Below, piece after piece: positions 26,069 through 33,327 of a DNA stretch of 64,000 nucleotides. Origin of the DNA: Aeromicrobium stalagmiti (lineage in GTDB: Bacteria > Actinomycetota > Actinomycetes > Propionibacteriales > Nocardioidaceae); contig NZ_JABSTZ010000002.1 in NCBI RefSeq assembly GCF_013283745.1, positions 310,001 to 374,000 on the forward strand. The letters run 5' to 3'. Positions within the stretch are counted from its first letter, which is position 1, and each line of letters opens with the position of its first letter. The notes below the pieces were generated by a model. That model was not told the origin of the DNA and made no database searches. It saw only the letters and a program-made list of their open reading frames with translations. A program made the position numbers and the translations under genes.

Positions 26069-27313
26069 ATGAGCCTGCGCCAGAACACCCGCCGTCTGAT
26101 CCGCCGGGGTCTCCTGGCCTTCCTCGCGCTGCAGGTCGCGGCGGTCGCGTCCCTGATGGGCGCCGACCGGGCCCGGCGCTTCGTTCGTGGCCACCACGCC
26201 GCGTCGCTGAAGCCTGCGCCGTCGCGCAGCCACACGATCGACGACGGCACCACGGCGACGACCTACACGTACGGCGAGACCCTCTTCGAGGACATGCTCG
26301 CGGCGATCGAGGGCGCGACGACCCGGATCCTGCTCGAGTCGTACATCATCAAGGGCGACGAGATGGGGCACCGCTTCCGGGCGGCGCTCATCGCGGCGTC
26401 GCAGCGTGGCGTCGACGTGCACGTGATCTACGACGGCTTCGCCAACCTGGTCGTCCGGCCGAGCTTCTACCGGCTGCCGGCGCCGATCCAGGTGCTGAAG
26501 TATCCCGTCTGGGGTCCGGGCTGGCAGTTCTTCAACCCGCGCCGCTACGGCCGTGACCACCGCAAGATCCTCGTCGTCGACGACACGGCGGCGTTCGTCG
26601 GCGGCTACAACATCGGCTCGCTCTATGCGACGCAGTGGCGCGACACGCACCTGCGGGTCGAGGGTCCGGCGGTGTGGGACCTCGAGAACGCGTTCATCGA
26701 CTTCTGGAACATCCAGAAGCCCGCGCACCAGGCCGAGCTGGGCCCCATCACCGAGGCGCGGTGGGAGCCCCAGATCCGGGCGCACCGCAACCTCCCTCGC
26801 CAGCTGATGTACCCGATCCGGGGCATGTACCTCGAGGCGATCGACCGCGCGCACCACACGATCGACATCACCGCGGCCTACTTCATCCCCGACCGCGACA
26901 TCCTCGCCGCGCTGCTCGCCGCGGCCCAGCGCGGTGTCCGCGTCCGGATCCTGCTGCCGCTGGTCTCCAACCACGTCGTGACCGACTGGCTGTCGCGCGG
27001 GTTCTACGGCCGGCTGCTGCGCGGCGGCATCGAGATCCACCGCTACAAGGACCACATGGTCCACGCCAAGACCGCGACGATCGACGGCGAGTGGACGACG
27101 ATCGGCACGGCCAACATCGACCGTCTGAGCCTGCAGGGCAACTACGAGATCAACCTCGAGATCCTTGACCAGGGGCTCGCGCAGGGGATGTACGAGGCGT
27201 TCACCGACGACCTGTCCAAGGCCGACCGCCTCGACCTGCACGAGTGGGAGGCGCGGCGGCTCGTGTCGCGGGTCTACGAGGCGATCCTGCGGCCGCTGGG
27301 CCCGCTGCTCTGA
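26069..27313 (+). CDS. Cardiolipin synthase-like phospholipase D family protein
   Basis: 414 aa with an N-terminal membrane helix (RGLLAFLALQVAAVASLMG). Two HKD catalytic motifs are intact: HRKILVVDD at about 164 and HAKTATIDG at about 331. Surrounding segments (ILLESYIIKGDEMG, ITAAYFIPDRDILAALLAAA) match ClsA-type enzymes that join two phosphatidyl groups. TAGGGT lies 9 nt before the ATG. First gene of the block inserted between truB and ribF. Confidence 0.85.
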   Translation: MSLRQNTRRLIRRGLLAFLALQVAAVASLMGADRARRFVRGHHAASLKPAPSRSHTIDDGTTATTYTYGETLFEDMLAAIEGATTRILLESYIIKGDEMGHRFRAALIAASQRGVDVHVIYDGFANLVVRPSFYRLPAPIQVLKYPVWGPGWQFFNPRRYGRDHRKILVVDDTAAFVGGYNIGSLYATQWRDTHLRVEGPAVWDLENAFIDFWNIQKPAHQAELGPITEARWEPQIRAHRNLPRQLMYPIRGMYLEAIDRAHHTIDITAAYFIPDRDILAALLAAAQRGVRVRILLPLVSNHVVTDWLSRGFYGRLLRGGIEIHRYKDHMVHAKTATIDGEWTTIGTANIDRLSLQGNYEINLEILDQGLAQGMYEAFTDDLSKADRLDLHEWEARRLVSRVYEAILRPLGPLL

Positions 27314-27337
27314 CCCGTGCGGCCAGATGAGAACCCT

Positions 27338-27365
27338 CTCATCGGGCCCTCACCCGTGCCTCATG
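27338..27365 (+). promoter_or_regulatory. Three 11-bp-spaced CTCATC boxes (OmpR/PhoB-type site)
   Basis: CTCATC (27338-27343), CTCACC (27349-27354) and CTCATG (27360-27365) are spaced exactly 11 bp apart, 50 nt before the acidic protein ATG. An inverted GATGAG at 27326 precedes them. The same boxes in the same orientation occur upstream of the acidic-protein/two-component operon at 32323-32339. Eleven-bp direct repeats are the usual binding pattern of OmpR-family regulators. Confidence 0.6.
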
Positions 27366-27414
27366 CTCGACCGCGAGTCTCGACTCATCAGCATCACCTG
27401 ACCGAGGAGAGATC

Positions 27415-27843
27415 ATGGACAAGTACGTACGCACCGGCATCGTGGCCCTGGCCGGAACGGTCGCCTTCGGCACCGTCGGCTTCGCCGTGGCCAGCGCCAA
27501 CGCCGCACCCGCCGTCGACGACACCGTCGCCAAGCGCGAGGACACGTCGACGTCGTGGGTGCAGTCGACCAACCTGGACGACGACGACCGCAACGACGAC
27601 GACTCGCTGGACGACTCGCGCGACGACTCGCGCGACGACTCGCCGACCGCCAACACGGTGAACACCGTCAACACGGCCAACACGGCGCCGACCAAGAACA
27701 CGGCGCCGACCAAGAACACGGCGCCGACCAAGAACACGGCCGACACCAACACGAAGAACACGGTCAAGACGGTCAACACGGCGCCGACCAAGAACACCGC
27801 GCCGACCGCCAACACGGCGCCCACGGGCGACAGCCGCAGCTGA
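27415..27843 (+). CDS. Secreted acidic protein with TKNTAP-type repeats
   Basis: 142 aa, no known family. The signal peptide is at about 1-30 (ALAGTVAFGTVGFAVASANA). An Asp-rich stretch follows (LDDDDRNDDDSLDDSRDD). The C-terminal half consists of Thr/Asn repeats such as APTKNT and NTVNT in tandem. Such acidic and threonine-rich regions could bind divalent cations or be glycosylated or phosphorylated. It has a strong GAGGAGAG ribosome-binding site, and its stop overlaps the kinase start by one base. Gene recognition is firm from codon use and signal; function is unknown. Confidence 0.7.
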   Translation: MDKYVRTGIVALAGTVAFGTVGFAVASANAAPAVDDTVAKREDTSTSWVQSTNLDDDDRNDDDSLDDSRDDSRDDSPTANTVNTVNTANTAPTKNTAPTKNTAPTKNTADTNTKNTVKTVNTAPTKNTAPTANTAPTGDSRS

Positions 27844-28694
27844 TGTCCGACACCTGGGGCCTGGCCGGGGGCGACCTGATCGCCCCCGGCCTCACGGCCG
27901 TGAAGTCCGTCGGCGGCGGTGACGTCTTCGAGGCGTGGCTGGCGTTCGACGAGCGGCTCTACGCACCCGTCGTCGCCAAGGTCATGCGCCCCGGGCACGT
28001 CGAGGACGCCGGCTCCAGGGCCGGGCTGCTCCGCGAGGTCGAGATGCTCTCGCGCCTGAACCATCCTGGCATCGCCCGCCTGTTCTCCTACGACGACGAG
28101 GCCGCGCGGCCGTACCTCGTGCTGGAGAACGTCGACGGGCCCAACCTGTCGTCGCTGATCTCCACGCACGGCTACCTCCCGCTGCACCAGCTGCTGCCGC
28201 TGGGCCTCGAGCTCTGCTCGGCCCTGCACTACCTGCAGCAGCAGGACGTGTGCCACCTCGACCTCAAGCCGAGCAACGTCATCATGGGGGCGCCGGCCAA
28301 GCTCATCGACTTCAGCGTGGCGATGGACGTCAAGGAGGCCGCCGACCTCGATCATCCGGTCGGCAGCGACGAGTACATGGCGCCGGAGCAGTGCCGACCC
28401 GGCGAGCTGGGGAGGATGGGGCACGCGAGTGACATGTGGGCGTTCGGGGCCACGATGTTCCGCGCGGCGGCGGGATACCGGGCGTTCGAGCGGGAGCCCC
28501 GGTGGGCGCAGCTGAAGGAGTCGCCGTACGACCTGCCGCACTTCGTGCCGATCGCACTGGCCGATCTCATCCATGCCTGCCTCGCGCCGGCGGCGGACGA
28601 TCGTCCTCGGCCGCACGAGGTCGCCGAGGCGCTCGAGCCCCTGCTGGAGCGGCTCCCGCAGGCCCGGCTCTCCGGCTTCAAGATCAGCCTCTGA
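27843..28694 (+). CDS. Atypical serine/threonine protein kinase
   Basis: 283-aa single-domain, apparently cytoplasmic kinase with no transmembrane or sensor domain. Invariant Lys46 (VVAKVMRP), helix-C Glu65, catalytic HLDLKPSN (138-145, with HLD in place of HRD), and DFS at 156-158 where DFG is usual. The glycine loop is poor (SVGGGDVFEA). The activation-segment end DEYMAPEQC (APE) and subdomain IX DMWAFGATMF are present. It may be a weak or specialised kinase. Starts inside the stop of the secreted acidic protein gene (TGATG), so the two are expressed together. Confidence 0.82.
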   Translation: MSDTWGLAGGDLIAPGLTAVKSVGGGDVFEAWLAFDERLYAPVVAKVMRPGHVEDAGSRAGLLREVEMLSRLNHPGIARLFSYDDEAARPYLVLENVDGPNLSSLISTHGYLPLHQLLPLGLELCSALHYLQQQDVCHLDLKPSNVIMGAPAKLIDFSVAMDVKEAADLDHPVGSDEYMAPEQCRPGELGRMGHASDMWAFGATMFRAAAGYRAFEREPRWAQLKESPYDLPHFVPIALADLIHACLAPAADDRPRPHEVAEALEPLLERLPQARLSGFKISL

Positions 28695-28722
28695 CGGCAT
28701 CCCCGCGCCGGCCCGTCCGACT

Positions 28723-28769
28723 GATCTTGAGGCATTCGGGTTGCTGGGACGGTCGAATGTCTCAGGTTC
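28723..28769. repeat. Family 1 palindrome (downstream flank of DUF559 gene 1)
   Basis: Left arm GATCTTGAGGCATT (28723-28736) and right arm AATGTCTCAGGTTC (28756-28769) form an imperfect stem with three non-identities. The right arm covers the stop codon of the DUF559 gene (28762-28764). Loop and right arm resemble the two copies at 29731-29842 on the gene's other side. Confidence 0.7.
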
Positions 28770-29637
28770 CGTTCCAGCCGGCGCTGCGGAGGAGCCGGTC
28801 GAGCTGATCGGCGACCAGGGTCTGTTGGTGGCGGATCGCGTACGAGGTGAAGACCACGAGGCGAGGCCCGGAGATGACGACCTCGTTGGCACGCAGGACG
28901 TCGGCGCTCCACTGCTTGACCTCGATGTGCGGGAGGCCGTGCACCTCCGCGGCGACGTCCCACTGCTGCCAGGCGGCGTCGAGGTAGTAGCGACCGGTCG
29001 GGCTCCTGACCGGTCGCTGGTGCGTGGGGAGGGGGAGACGGTGGCGCCGGCAGATCTCGGTGAAGTCACGTTCGGGCAGCGAGTGCACGCCGCCCACGGC
29101 GTCCAGGACAGACTCGCGGATCAGTGCCCGGCGGCGGATCGGGCCGCGGCGGCTCACGGCACCGTGCATCGCGTCGGCGTTGACGAGCCGCTGCTGGAAG
29201 GCGGCGAGGACGATCGCCACGGCGTGCCGCTCGGTCGAGGCCCACGCCGCGGCGTCGACGGCACTGCGTGCAGGCCGGGTGCGGCGCGGCGCACGCAGCG
29301 GGTGGACGTCGAGGTCGGTGAGCTCGGTGCTCCAGTGGGGCACCAGGCCCGGGACGTCCGGCTGGGGTCGACGTGCTCCCTCGGGGAGGACGATGTCGGT
29401 GTGCTCGGTCGTGAACCCGTCGAGACCGTCGAGCCGGAGGGCCGACAGCCCCGCGAGCGCCGACCCGGGGGCGCAGAAGTGGAGCCGGACCAGGTCGGTC
29501 TCGTCCCGGGTGAGCGGTCCGTTGTGGTCGACGACCACTCCTCGCTGGGGACGCTGCCACCGCCCCGACGCGACGGCCTGGCGCACCCTGCCGCGCCCGT
29601 GGATCTCGATCGCGCTGGCGGTCCTCATGACGGTCAT
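28762..29637 (-). CDS. DUF559 (Vsr-like) nuclease-domain protein 1
   Basis: 291 aa if started at 29637 (an ATG at 29628 is also possible). The N-terminal part (about 1-90: RVRQAVASGRWQRPQRGVVV) resembles the winged-helix region of AbiEi-type antitoxins. The C-terminal part (about 217-265) fits DUF559, a PD-(D/E)xK endonuclease relative: LDAAWQQWDVAAEVHG with D-x10-E spacing, then WSADVLRANEVVISGPRLVVFTS. Where most members have EYDG this one has EVHG. Both sides of the gene carry family 1 palindromes. It sits between the kinase operon and the OmpR-type two-component operon. Activity is unproven. Confidence 0.75.
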   Translation of the reverse strand: MTVMRTASAIEIHGRGRVRQAVASGRWQRPQRGVVVDHNGPLTRDETDLVRLHFCAPGSALAGLSALRLDGLDGFTTEHTDIVLPEGARRPQPDVPGLVPHWSTELTDLDVHPLRAPRRTRPARSAVDAAAWASTERHAVAIVLAAFQQRLVNADAMHGAVSRRGPIRRRALIRESVLDAVGGVHSLPERDFTEICRRHRLPLPTHQRPVRSPTGRYYLDAAWQQWDVAAEVHGLPHIEVKQWSADVLRANEVVISGPRLVVFTSYAIRHQQTLVADQLDRLLRSAGWNGT

Positions 29638-29730
29638 GCATCGACGGTGCTCCGCCGTTGCCATGGAGGACCACCTCGCGCCGCAGCATGGTGGACGCCG
29701 TGACGCCGCCGCCGGCCTGTGGACGGTCAC

Positions 29731-29842
29731 GGATCCTGAGACATCTGGGGCGTCGGAGCGGCCGAATGTCTCAAGATCCGTGTCGGCACCGACGGATCTT
29801 GAGACATCTGGGGCGTCAGAGCGGCCGAATGTCTCAAGATCT
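29731..29842. repeat. Two family 1 palindromes (upstream flank of DUF559 gene 1)
   Basis: Copy 1 at 29731-29779 and copy 2 at 29794-29842, period 63 bp. Arms GGATCCTGAGACAT / ATGTCTCAAGATCC and GGATCTTGAGACAT / ATGTCTCAAGATCT form 14-nt stems with at most one or two non-identities. The 21-nt loops are nearly identical. A small GTCGG/CCGAC hairpin separates them. They lie between the response regulator stop and the DUF559 start. Confidence 0.85.
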
Positions 29843-29861
29843 GTGTCGGCGCGGGCCCCGG

Positions 29862-30521
29862 TCAGTCGACGCGGTAGCCGAGACCCCGCACGGTCGTGAC
29901 GAGGTCGGCGCCGAGCTTCTTGCGCAGGTAGCCGACGTAGACGTCGACAACGTTGGACCCCGGGTCGAAGTCATAGCCCCACACCTGCGACAGCAGCTGC
30001 TCCCGCGACAGCACGAGCCCCCGGTTGCGGATCAGCACCTCCGCCAGGGTCAGCTCGCGCGCCGAGAGCTCGACCTCGCGCTGTCCGACGTACGCCCGGC
30101 GCCGTCGCAGGTCGAGCCTGACCTCGCCGGCCGACAGGTCCTCCTCCGGGGCGGGCTCGCCGGGGGAGCGGAGCCGCAGCCTCACCCGCGCCAGCAGCTC
30201 ACCGAACCGGAACGGCTTCGACATGTAGTCGGCGGCGCCACCCTCCAGCGCCGAGATCGTGTCGGTGACCGAGTCGCGGGCCGTGAGGACGATGACCGGC
30301 AGCGCCGGACGGTCGACCTTGACCCGCTCGAGGATCGCGAACCCGTCCATCCCGGGCAGGCCGATGTCGAGCACCATCAGGTCGAACTCCCCGGTGAGGG
30401 CGTAGTCGAGCCCCGTGACGCCGTCGGCCACGACGGTCGGGGTGAACCCCTCGGCCTTGAGGCCTTTGGCGACGAACGAGGAGATCCGTTCCTCGTCCTC
30501 CACGATCAGGATCCGGTTCAT
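29862..30521 (-). CDS. OmpR/PhoB-family response regulator
   Basis: 219 aa. Receiver domain: acidic pocket VEDEE (7-11), phospho-acceptor Asp52 (VLDIGLPGMDG), Thr in VLTARD, Lys in YMSKPF. The C-terminal winged helix ends with LVTTVRGLGYRVD and includes LSARELTLAEVLIRNRG and NVVDVYVGYLRKKLG. The start at 30521 directly precedes the receiver strand. It lies 13 nt after its sensor kinase. It is the probable binder of the 11-bp-spaced CTCATC boxes at 27338 and 32323. Confidence 0.9.
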   Translation of the reverse strand: MNRILIVEDEERISSFVAKGLKAEGFTPTVVADGVTGLDYALTGEFDLMVLDIGLPGMDGFAILERVKVDRPALPVIVLTARDSVTDTISALEGGAADYMSKPFRFGELLARVRLRLRSPGEPAPEEDLSAGEVRLDLRRRRAYVGQREVELSARELTLAEVLIRNRGLVLSREQLLSQVWGYDFDPGSNVVDVYVGYLRKKLGADLVTTVRGLGYRVD

Positions 30522-30534
30522 GCCGGTGCCTTCG

Positions 30535-31950
30535 TCATCGGTGCTGTCCTTCCAGGGGCAGTCGGATCCGGAACGTGGCGCCCGGGCCCGTCCCGTCGGT
30601 CGATGGGTCGAGGACGACGTCGCCGCCGTGGGCCTCGGCGATCGCGCTGACGATCGACAGGCCGAGACCGAAGCCCTCGTGGGCATCCTCTCCCTGCGAG
30701 AACCGCTGGAAGATGGCGGGGGCGATCTCGGGGTCGACCCCGCTGCCCGTGTCGCGCACCCAGAGCTCGAGCCGTCCGTCGTGGGTCCGCGAGCCGATGC
30801 CGATCTCGTCGCCGACGCCGGTGTGCCGCGCCGCGTTGGACGACAGCTGGAGCAGCGCCTGGGTGATGCGCTGCCCGTCGACGGGGACGGTCGTCCGGGC
30901 GACGCCGTCGAGCAACCAGGTGCGATCGGCCAGCGCCCGCGCCCGGTCGACGGCGCCGTGGGTCAGGGACTCGACGTCGACGGGGTGCGGGTCGACGAAG
31001 TCGGGACGGCGGGCCTTGGCCAGCATGAGGAGGTCGTTGACCAGGCGCGACATCCGGTCGATCTCGTCGAGCAGCAACGTACGGGTCGCGGCGACGTCGG
31101 CCGGGTCGTTCAAGTCGAGCACCTCGAGGTGACCGCGCAGCACGGTCAGGGGGGTGCGGAGCTCGTGGCCGGCGTCGTCGAGCAGCTGGCGCTGGGTCAC
31201 GAACGCCGCCTCGAGCCGGTCGAGCATGTCGTTGAACGTGCGCTGCAGGTCTGACAGGTCGTCGTGCCCGGTGACCTCGAGGCGTCCACCGAGGTCGCCG
31301 TCGGTGATGCCCTGTGCGGTCTCGCGCAGCCGCCGGACCGGGCTCAGCAGCCGCCCGGCGCTCCACGACGCGATGCCTGCGATGACGATGACCGACAGGG
31401 CGCCCAGCAGGGCATAGGTGACCATCAGCTCGCGCAGGTCCGACCGGCTGGCCGAGACGTCGTGGGTCACGACGAACGACGAGGTCGTGCTGCCGACCGT
31501 GATGGGCTGGACGGCGACCCGGTACGCATGGCCGTCGACGCTCAACGTCTCGGTGCCGCCCCCCTCGCTGAGCCTCTTGACCAGCGCCGGGAACACGGTC
31601 GACCGCTGCAGCCGGGCGTCGTACTCACCCTGGTAGGTCGGGCGGCCGGAGGCCGGGAACGCGAAGAGCTCCTCGTTGTCGTCGGGCAGGTTGCGCTCCA
31701 GGAACACCTCGAGGAGCCGCTCGGCGGACGTGAACGGCTTGCGCGTCGCCGGGTCGTTCTCGGTCTGCAGGGCGCGGAACTCGCCGATCTCCTGGCTGAG
31801 ACCGTTCTCGATCGATCGGTCGATGCGGCGCGACTCCAGCGCGTACAGCGTGCCGCCGACCGCCAGCAGCGCGAGCGACGTGAGCAGGGCGATCGTCGCG
31901 GTGAGGCGTTGCCGCACCGTCAGGCGCGACCACGCGGGGAGTCGGGTCAT
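30535..31950 (-). CDS. Sensor histidine kinase (EnvZ/PhoQ-like layout)
   Basis: 471 aa. Transmembrane helix 1 is at about 15-35 (TIALLTSLALLAVGGTLYAL). An extracytoplasmic sensor of about 130 residues follows, then helix 2 (ALLGALSVIVIAGIASWSAG), HAMP (RRLRETAQGI), HisKA with DDAGHELRTPLTVL, and an ATPase domain with LQLSSNAARHT, RDTGSGV and GFGLGLSIVSAIAEAHGG. It lies 6 nt after a secreted Asp-rich protein gene, so that protein may present a cation or other signal to the sensor. Confidence 0.9.
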   Translation of the reverse strand: MTRLPAWSRLTVRQRLTATIALLTSLALLAVGGTLYALESRRIDRSIENGLSQEIGEFRALQTENDPATRKPFTSAERLLEVFLERNLPDDNEELFAFPASGRPTYQGEYDARLQRSTVFPALVKRLSEGGGTETLSVDGHAYRVAVQPITVGSTTSSFVVTHDVSASRSDLRELMVTYALLGALSVIVIAGIASWSAGRLLSPVRRLRETAQGITDGDLGGRLEVTGHDDLSDLQRTFNDMLDRLEAAFVTQRQLLDDAGHELRTPLTVLRGHLEVLDLNDPADVAATRTLLLDEIDRMSRLVNDLLMLAKARRPDFVDPHPVDVESLTHGAVDRARALADRTWLLDGVARTTVPVDGQRITQALLQLSSNAARHTGVGDEIGIGSRTHDGRLELWVRDTGSGVDPEIAPAIFQRFSQGEDAHEGFGLGLSIVSAIAEAHGGDVVLDPSTDGTGPGATFRIRLPLEGQHR

Positions 31951-31956
31951 CGAGGC

Positions 31957-32289
31957 TCAGTCGTCGTCAGCGTCGTCGTCAGCGTCGTCGTCACGGTCGT
32001 CGCCGCGGTCGTCATCATCGTCATCGTCGTCGTAGTCGCGGGGCTTGGAGTCGGACCTGTCGTAGTCGTCATCGTCGTCATCGTCGTCGGAGGAGGAGGG
32101 GGTCGTCGCGGACGGCGTCGGCGTCGGCGAGGGGGTCGTCGCGGAGGAGGGCGAGGGCGTGATCGTGATCGGCGTGGTGTCCTGCGGAGCCGGGTCGGCG
32201 CCCGCCGACACGCGGGCGGCGATCACGGTCGTCAGCGCGATCGCGACCACCGCGAGGATCAGGGCGGGGAGCCGGCGGGTCGAGGTCAT
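31957..32289 (-). CDS. Secreted Asp-rich protein, first gene of the two-component operon
   Basis: 110 aa, no known family. The signal peptide is at about 1-30 (ALILAVVAIALTTVIAARVS). A Pro/Thr/Ser spacer follows, and the C-terminus is almost pure aspartate interrupted by DYDRSDSKPRDY and RGDDRDDDADD. Such runs suggest calcium or magnesium binding. The chosen ATG (32289) gives a standard signal peptide. The layout parallels the other acidic secreted protein at 27415, and both promoters carry CTCATC boxes. Confidence 0.68.
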   Translation of the reverse strand: MTSTRRLPALILAVVAIALTTVIAARVSAGADPAPQDTTPITITPSPSSATTPSPTPTPSATTPSSSDDDDDDDDYDRSDSKPRDYDDDDDDDDRGDDRDDDADDDADDD

Positions 32290-32322
32290 GCACCAACCCT
32301 GCCGCATCGACGGGTGCCGGTC

Positions 32323-32339
32323 GATGAGGAGGCGATGAG
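32323..32339 (-). promoter_or_regulatory. 11-bp-spaced CTCATC boxes upstream of the acidic protein-HK-RR operon
   Basis: Read on the coding (minus) strand, CTCATC at 32339-32334 and 32328-32323 are exactly 11 bp apart. A degenerate third copy (GCACCC, 32317-32312) is in phase. The nearest box is 34 nt from the ATG. Same boxes and orientation as at 27338-27365. Suggests autoregulation by the OmpR-type regulator. Confidence 0.55.
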
Positions 32340-32397
32340 AGAGTTCTTAGGGACGACTCGCCGCCGGCACGCGCGAGGCGTGTGGCAGAGTTTGGAC

Positions 32398-33327
32398 GTG
32401 ACGATCTGGCGCGACTCTCCCGGGGCATCGACCGCTCCCCGGACCGAACCCGCAGCCGTGACCGTGGGCAACTTCGACGGCGTGCACCGTGGTCACCAGC
32501 ACGTCATCGCCCGCACTCGCGAGCTCGCCGACGGACTGCCCGTCATCGCGATCACCTTCGAGCCGCACCCGCTGGCTGTCGTGGCGCCCGACCACGCACC
32601 GAAGCGGCTGACGACGATGCAGCGCCGGGTCGAGCTGCTGATCGCCGCGGGCGTCGACGAGGTGCGCATCCTCGACTTCACCCGCGAGATGGCTGCCTGG
32701 ACGCCGCAGGAGTTCGTCGACCGGGTCCTGGTCGACCAGCTGCAGACGTCGCTGGTCGCCGTCGGTGACAACTTCCGCTTCGGCCACAAGGCCAGCGGCG
32801 ACACGACGTTCCTGCGCGAGGCCGGGGCGCGTGCAGGGTTCGCGGTCGACGGCCTCCACCTCGACGGGGGAGCCGAGCCGTTCTCGTCCACGCTCGTCCG
32901 GGGCCTGGTGGCCGAGGGACGTCTCCGTGAGGCCGCCGAGGTGCTGGGTCGTCCGCACGAGATCACCGGCGTCGTCCGCAAGGGTGACCAGCGGGGACGC
33001 GAGCTGGGATTCCCCACCGCCAACGTGCCGGTCGACGAGGCCTTCGCGGTGCCGCCCGACGGCGTCTACGCCGGCTGGCTGGTGCGCGCCGGCGGCGAGC
33101 GGCTGCCCGCAGCGATCTCCGTCGGCACCAACCCGACGTTCGACGGGGTCGAGCGGCGCGTCGAGTCGTACGTCCTGGACCGCACCGATCTCGACCTCTA
33201 CGGCGAGGAGATCCGCGTCGAGCTCGTCGAGCGGCTGCGCGGCATGGTCAAGTACGAGGGCATCGACCCGCTGATCGTGCAGATGAACGACGACGTCGCC
33301 CGGACGCGCACCGAGCTCGGTCTCTAG
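32398..33327 (+). CDS. ribF: Bifunctional riboflavin kinase/FAD synthetase
   Basis: 309 aa. The N-terminal adenylyltransferase domain has VTVGNFDGVHRGHQHVI and the GDNFRFG segment. The C-terminal kinase domain has GDQRGRELGFPTANV and GTNPTFDG. It makes FMN and then FAD from riboflavin. The GTG at 32398 is preceded by CAGAGT with 6-nt spacing, pointing to a leaderless start; no FMN riboswitch is visible in the 108-bp gap. Its TAG stop shares the palindrome CTAG with the stop of the convergent lipoprotein gene. Confidence 0.93.
   Translation: MTIWRDSPGASTAPRTEPAAVTVGNFDGVHRGHQHVIARTRELADGLPVIAITFEPHPLAVVAPDHAPKRLTTMQRRVELLIAAGVDEVRILDFTREMAAWTPQEFVDRVLVDQLQTSLVAVGDNFRFGHKASGDTTFLREAGARAGFAVDGLHLDGGAEPFSSTLVRGLVAEGRLREAAEVLGRPHEITGVVRKGDQRGRELGFPTANVPVDEAFAVPPDGVYAGWLVRAGGERLPAAISVGTNPTFDGVERRVESYVLDRTDLDLYGEEIRVELVERLRGMVKYEGIDPLIVQMNDDVARTRTELGL

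Noticed and set aside
32290..32397. FMN riboswitch upstream of ribF
   Set aside because: The gap is too short and ribF seems leaderless; no RFN-type conserved blocks seen.
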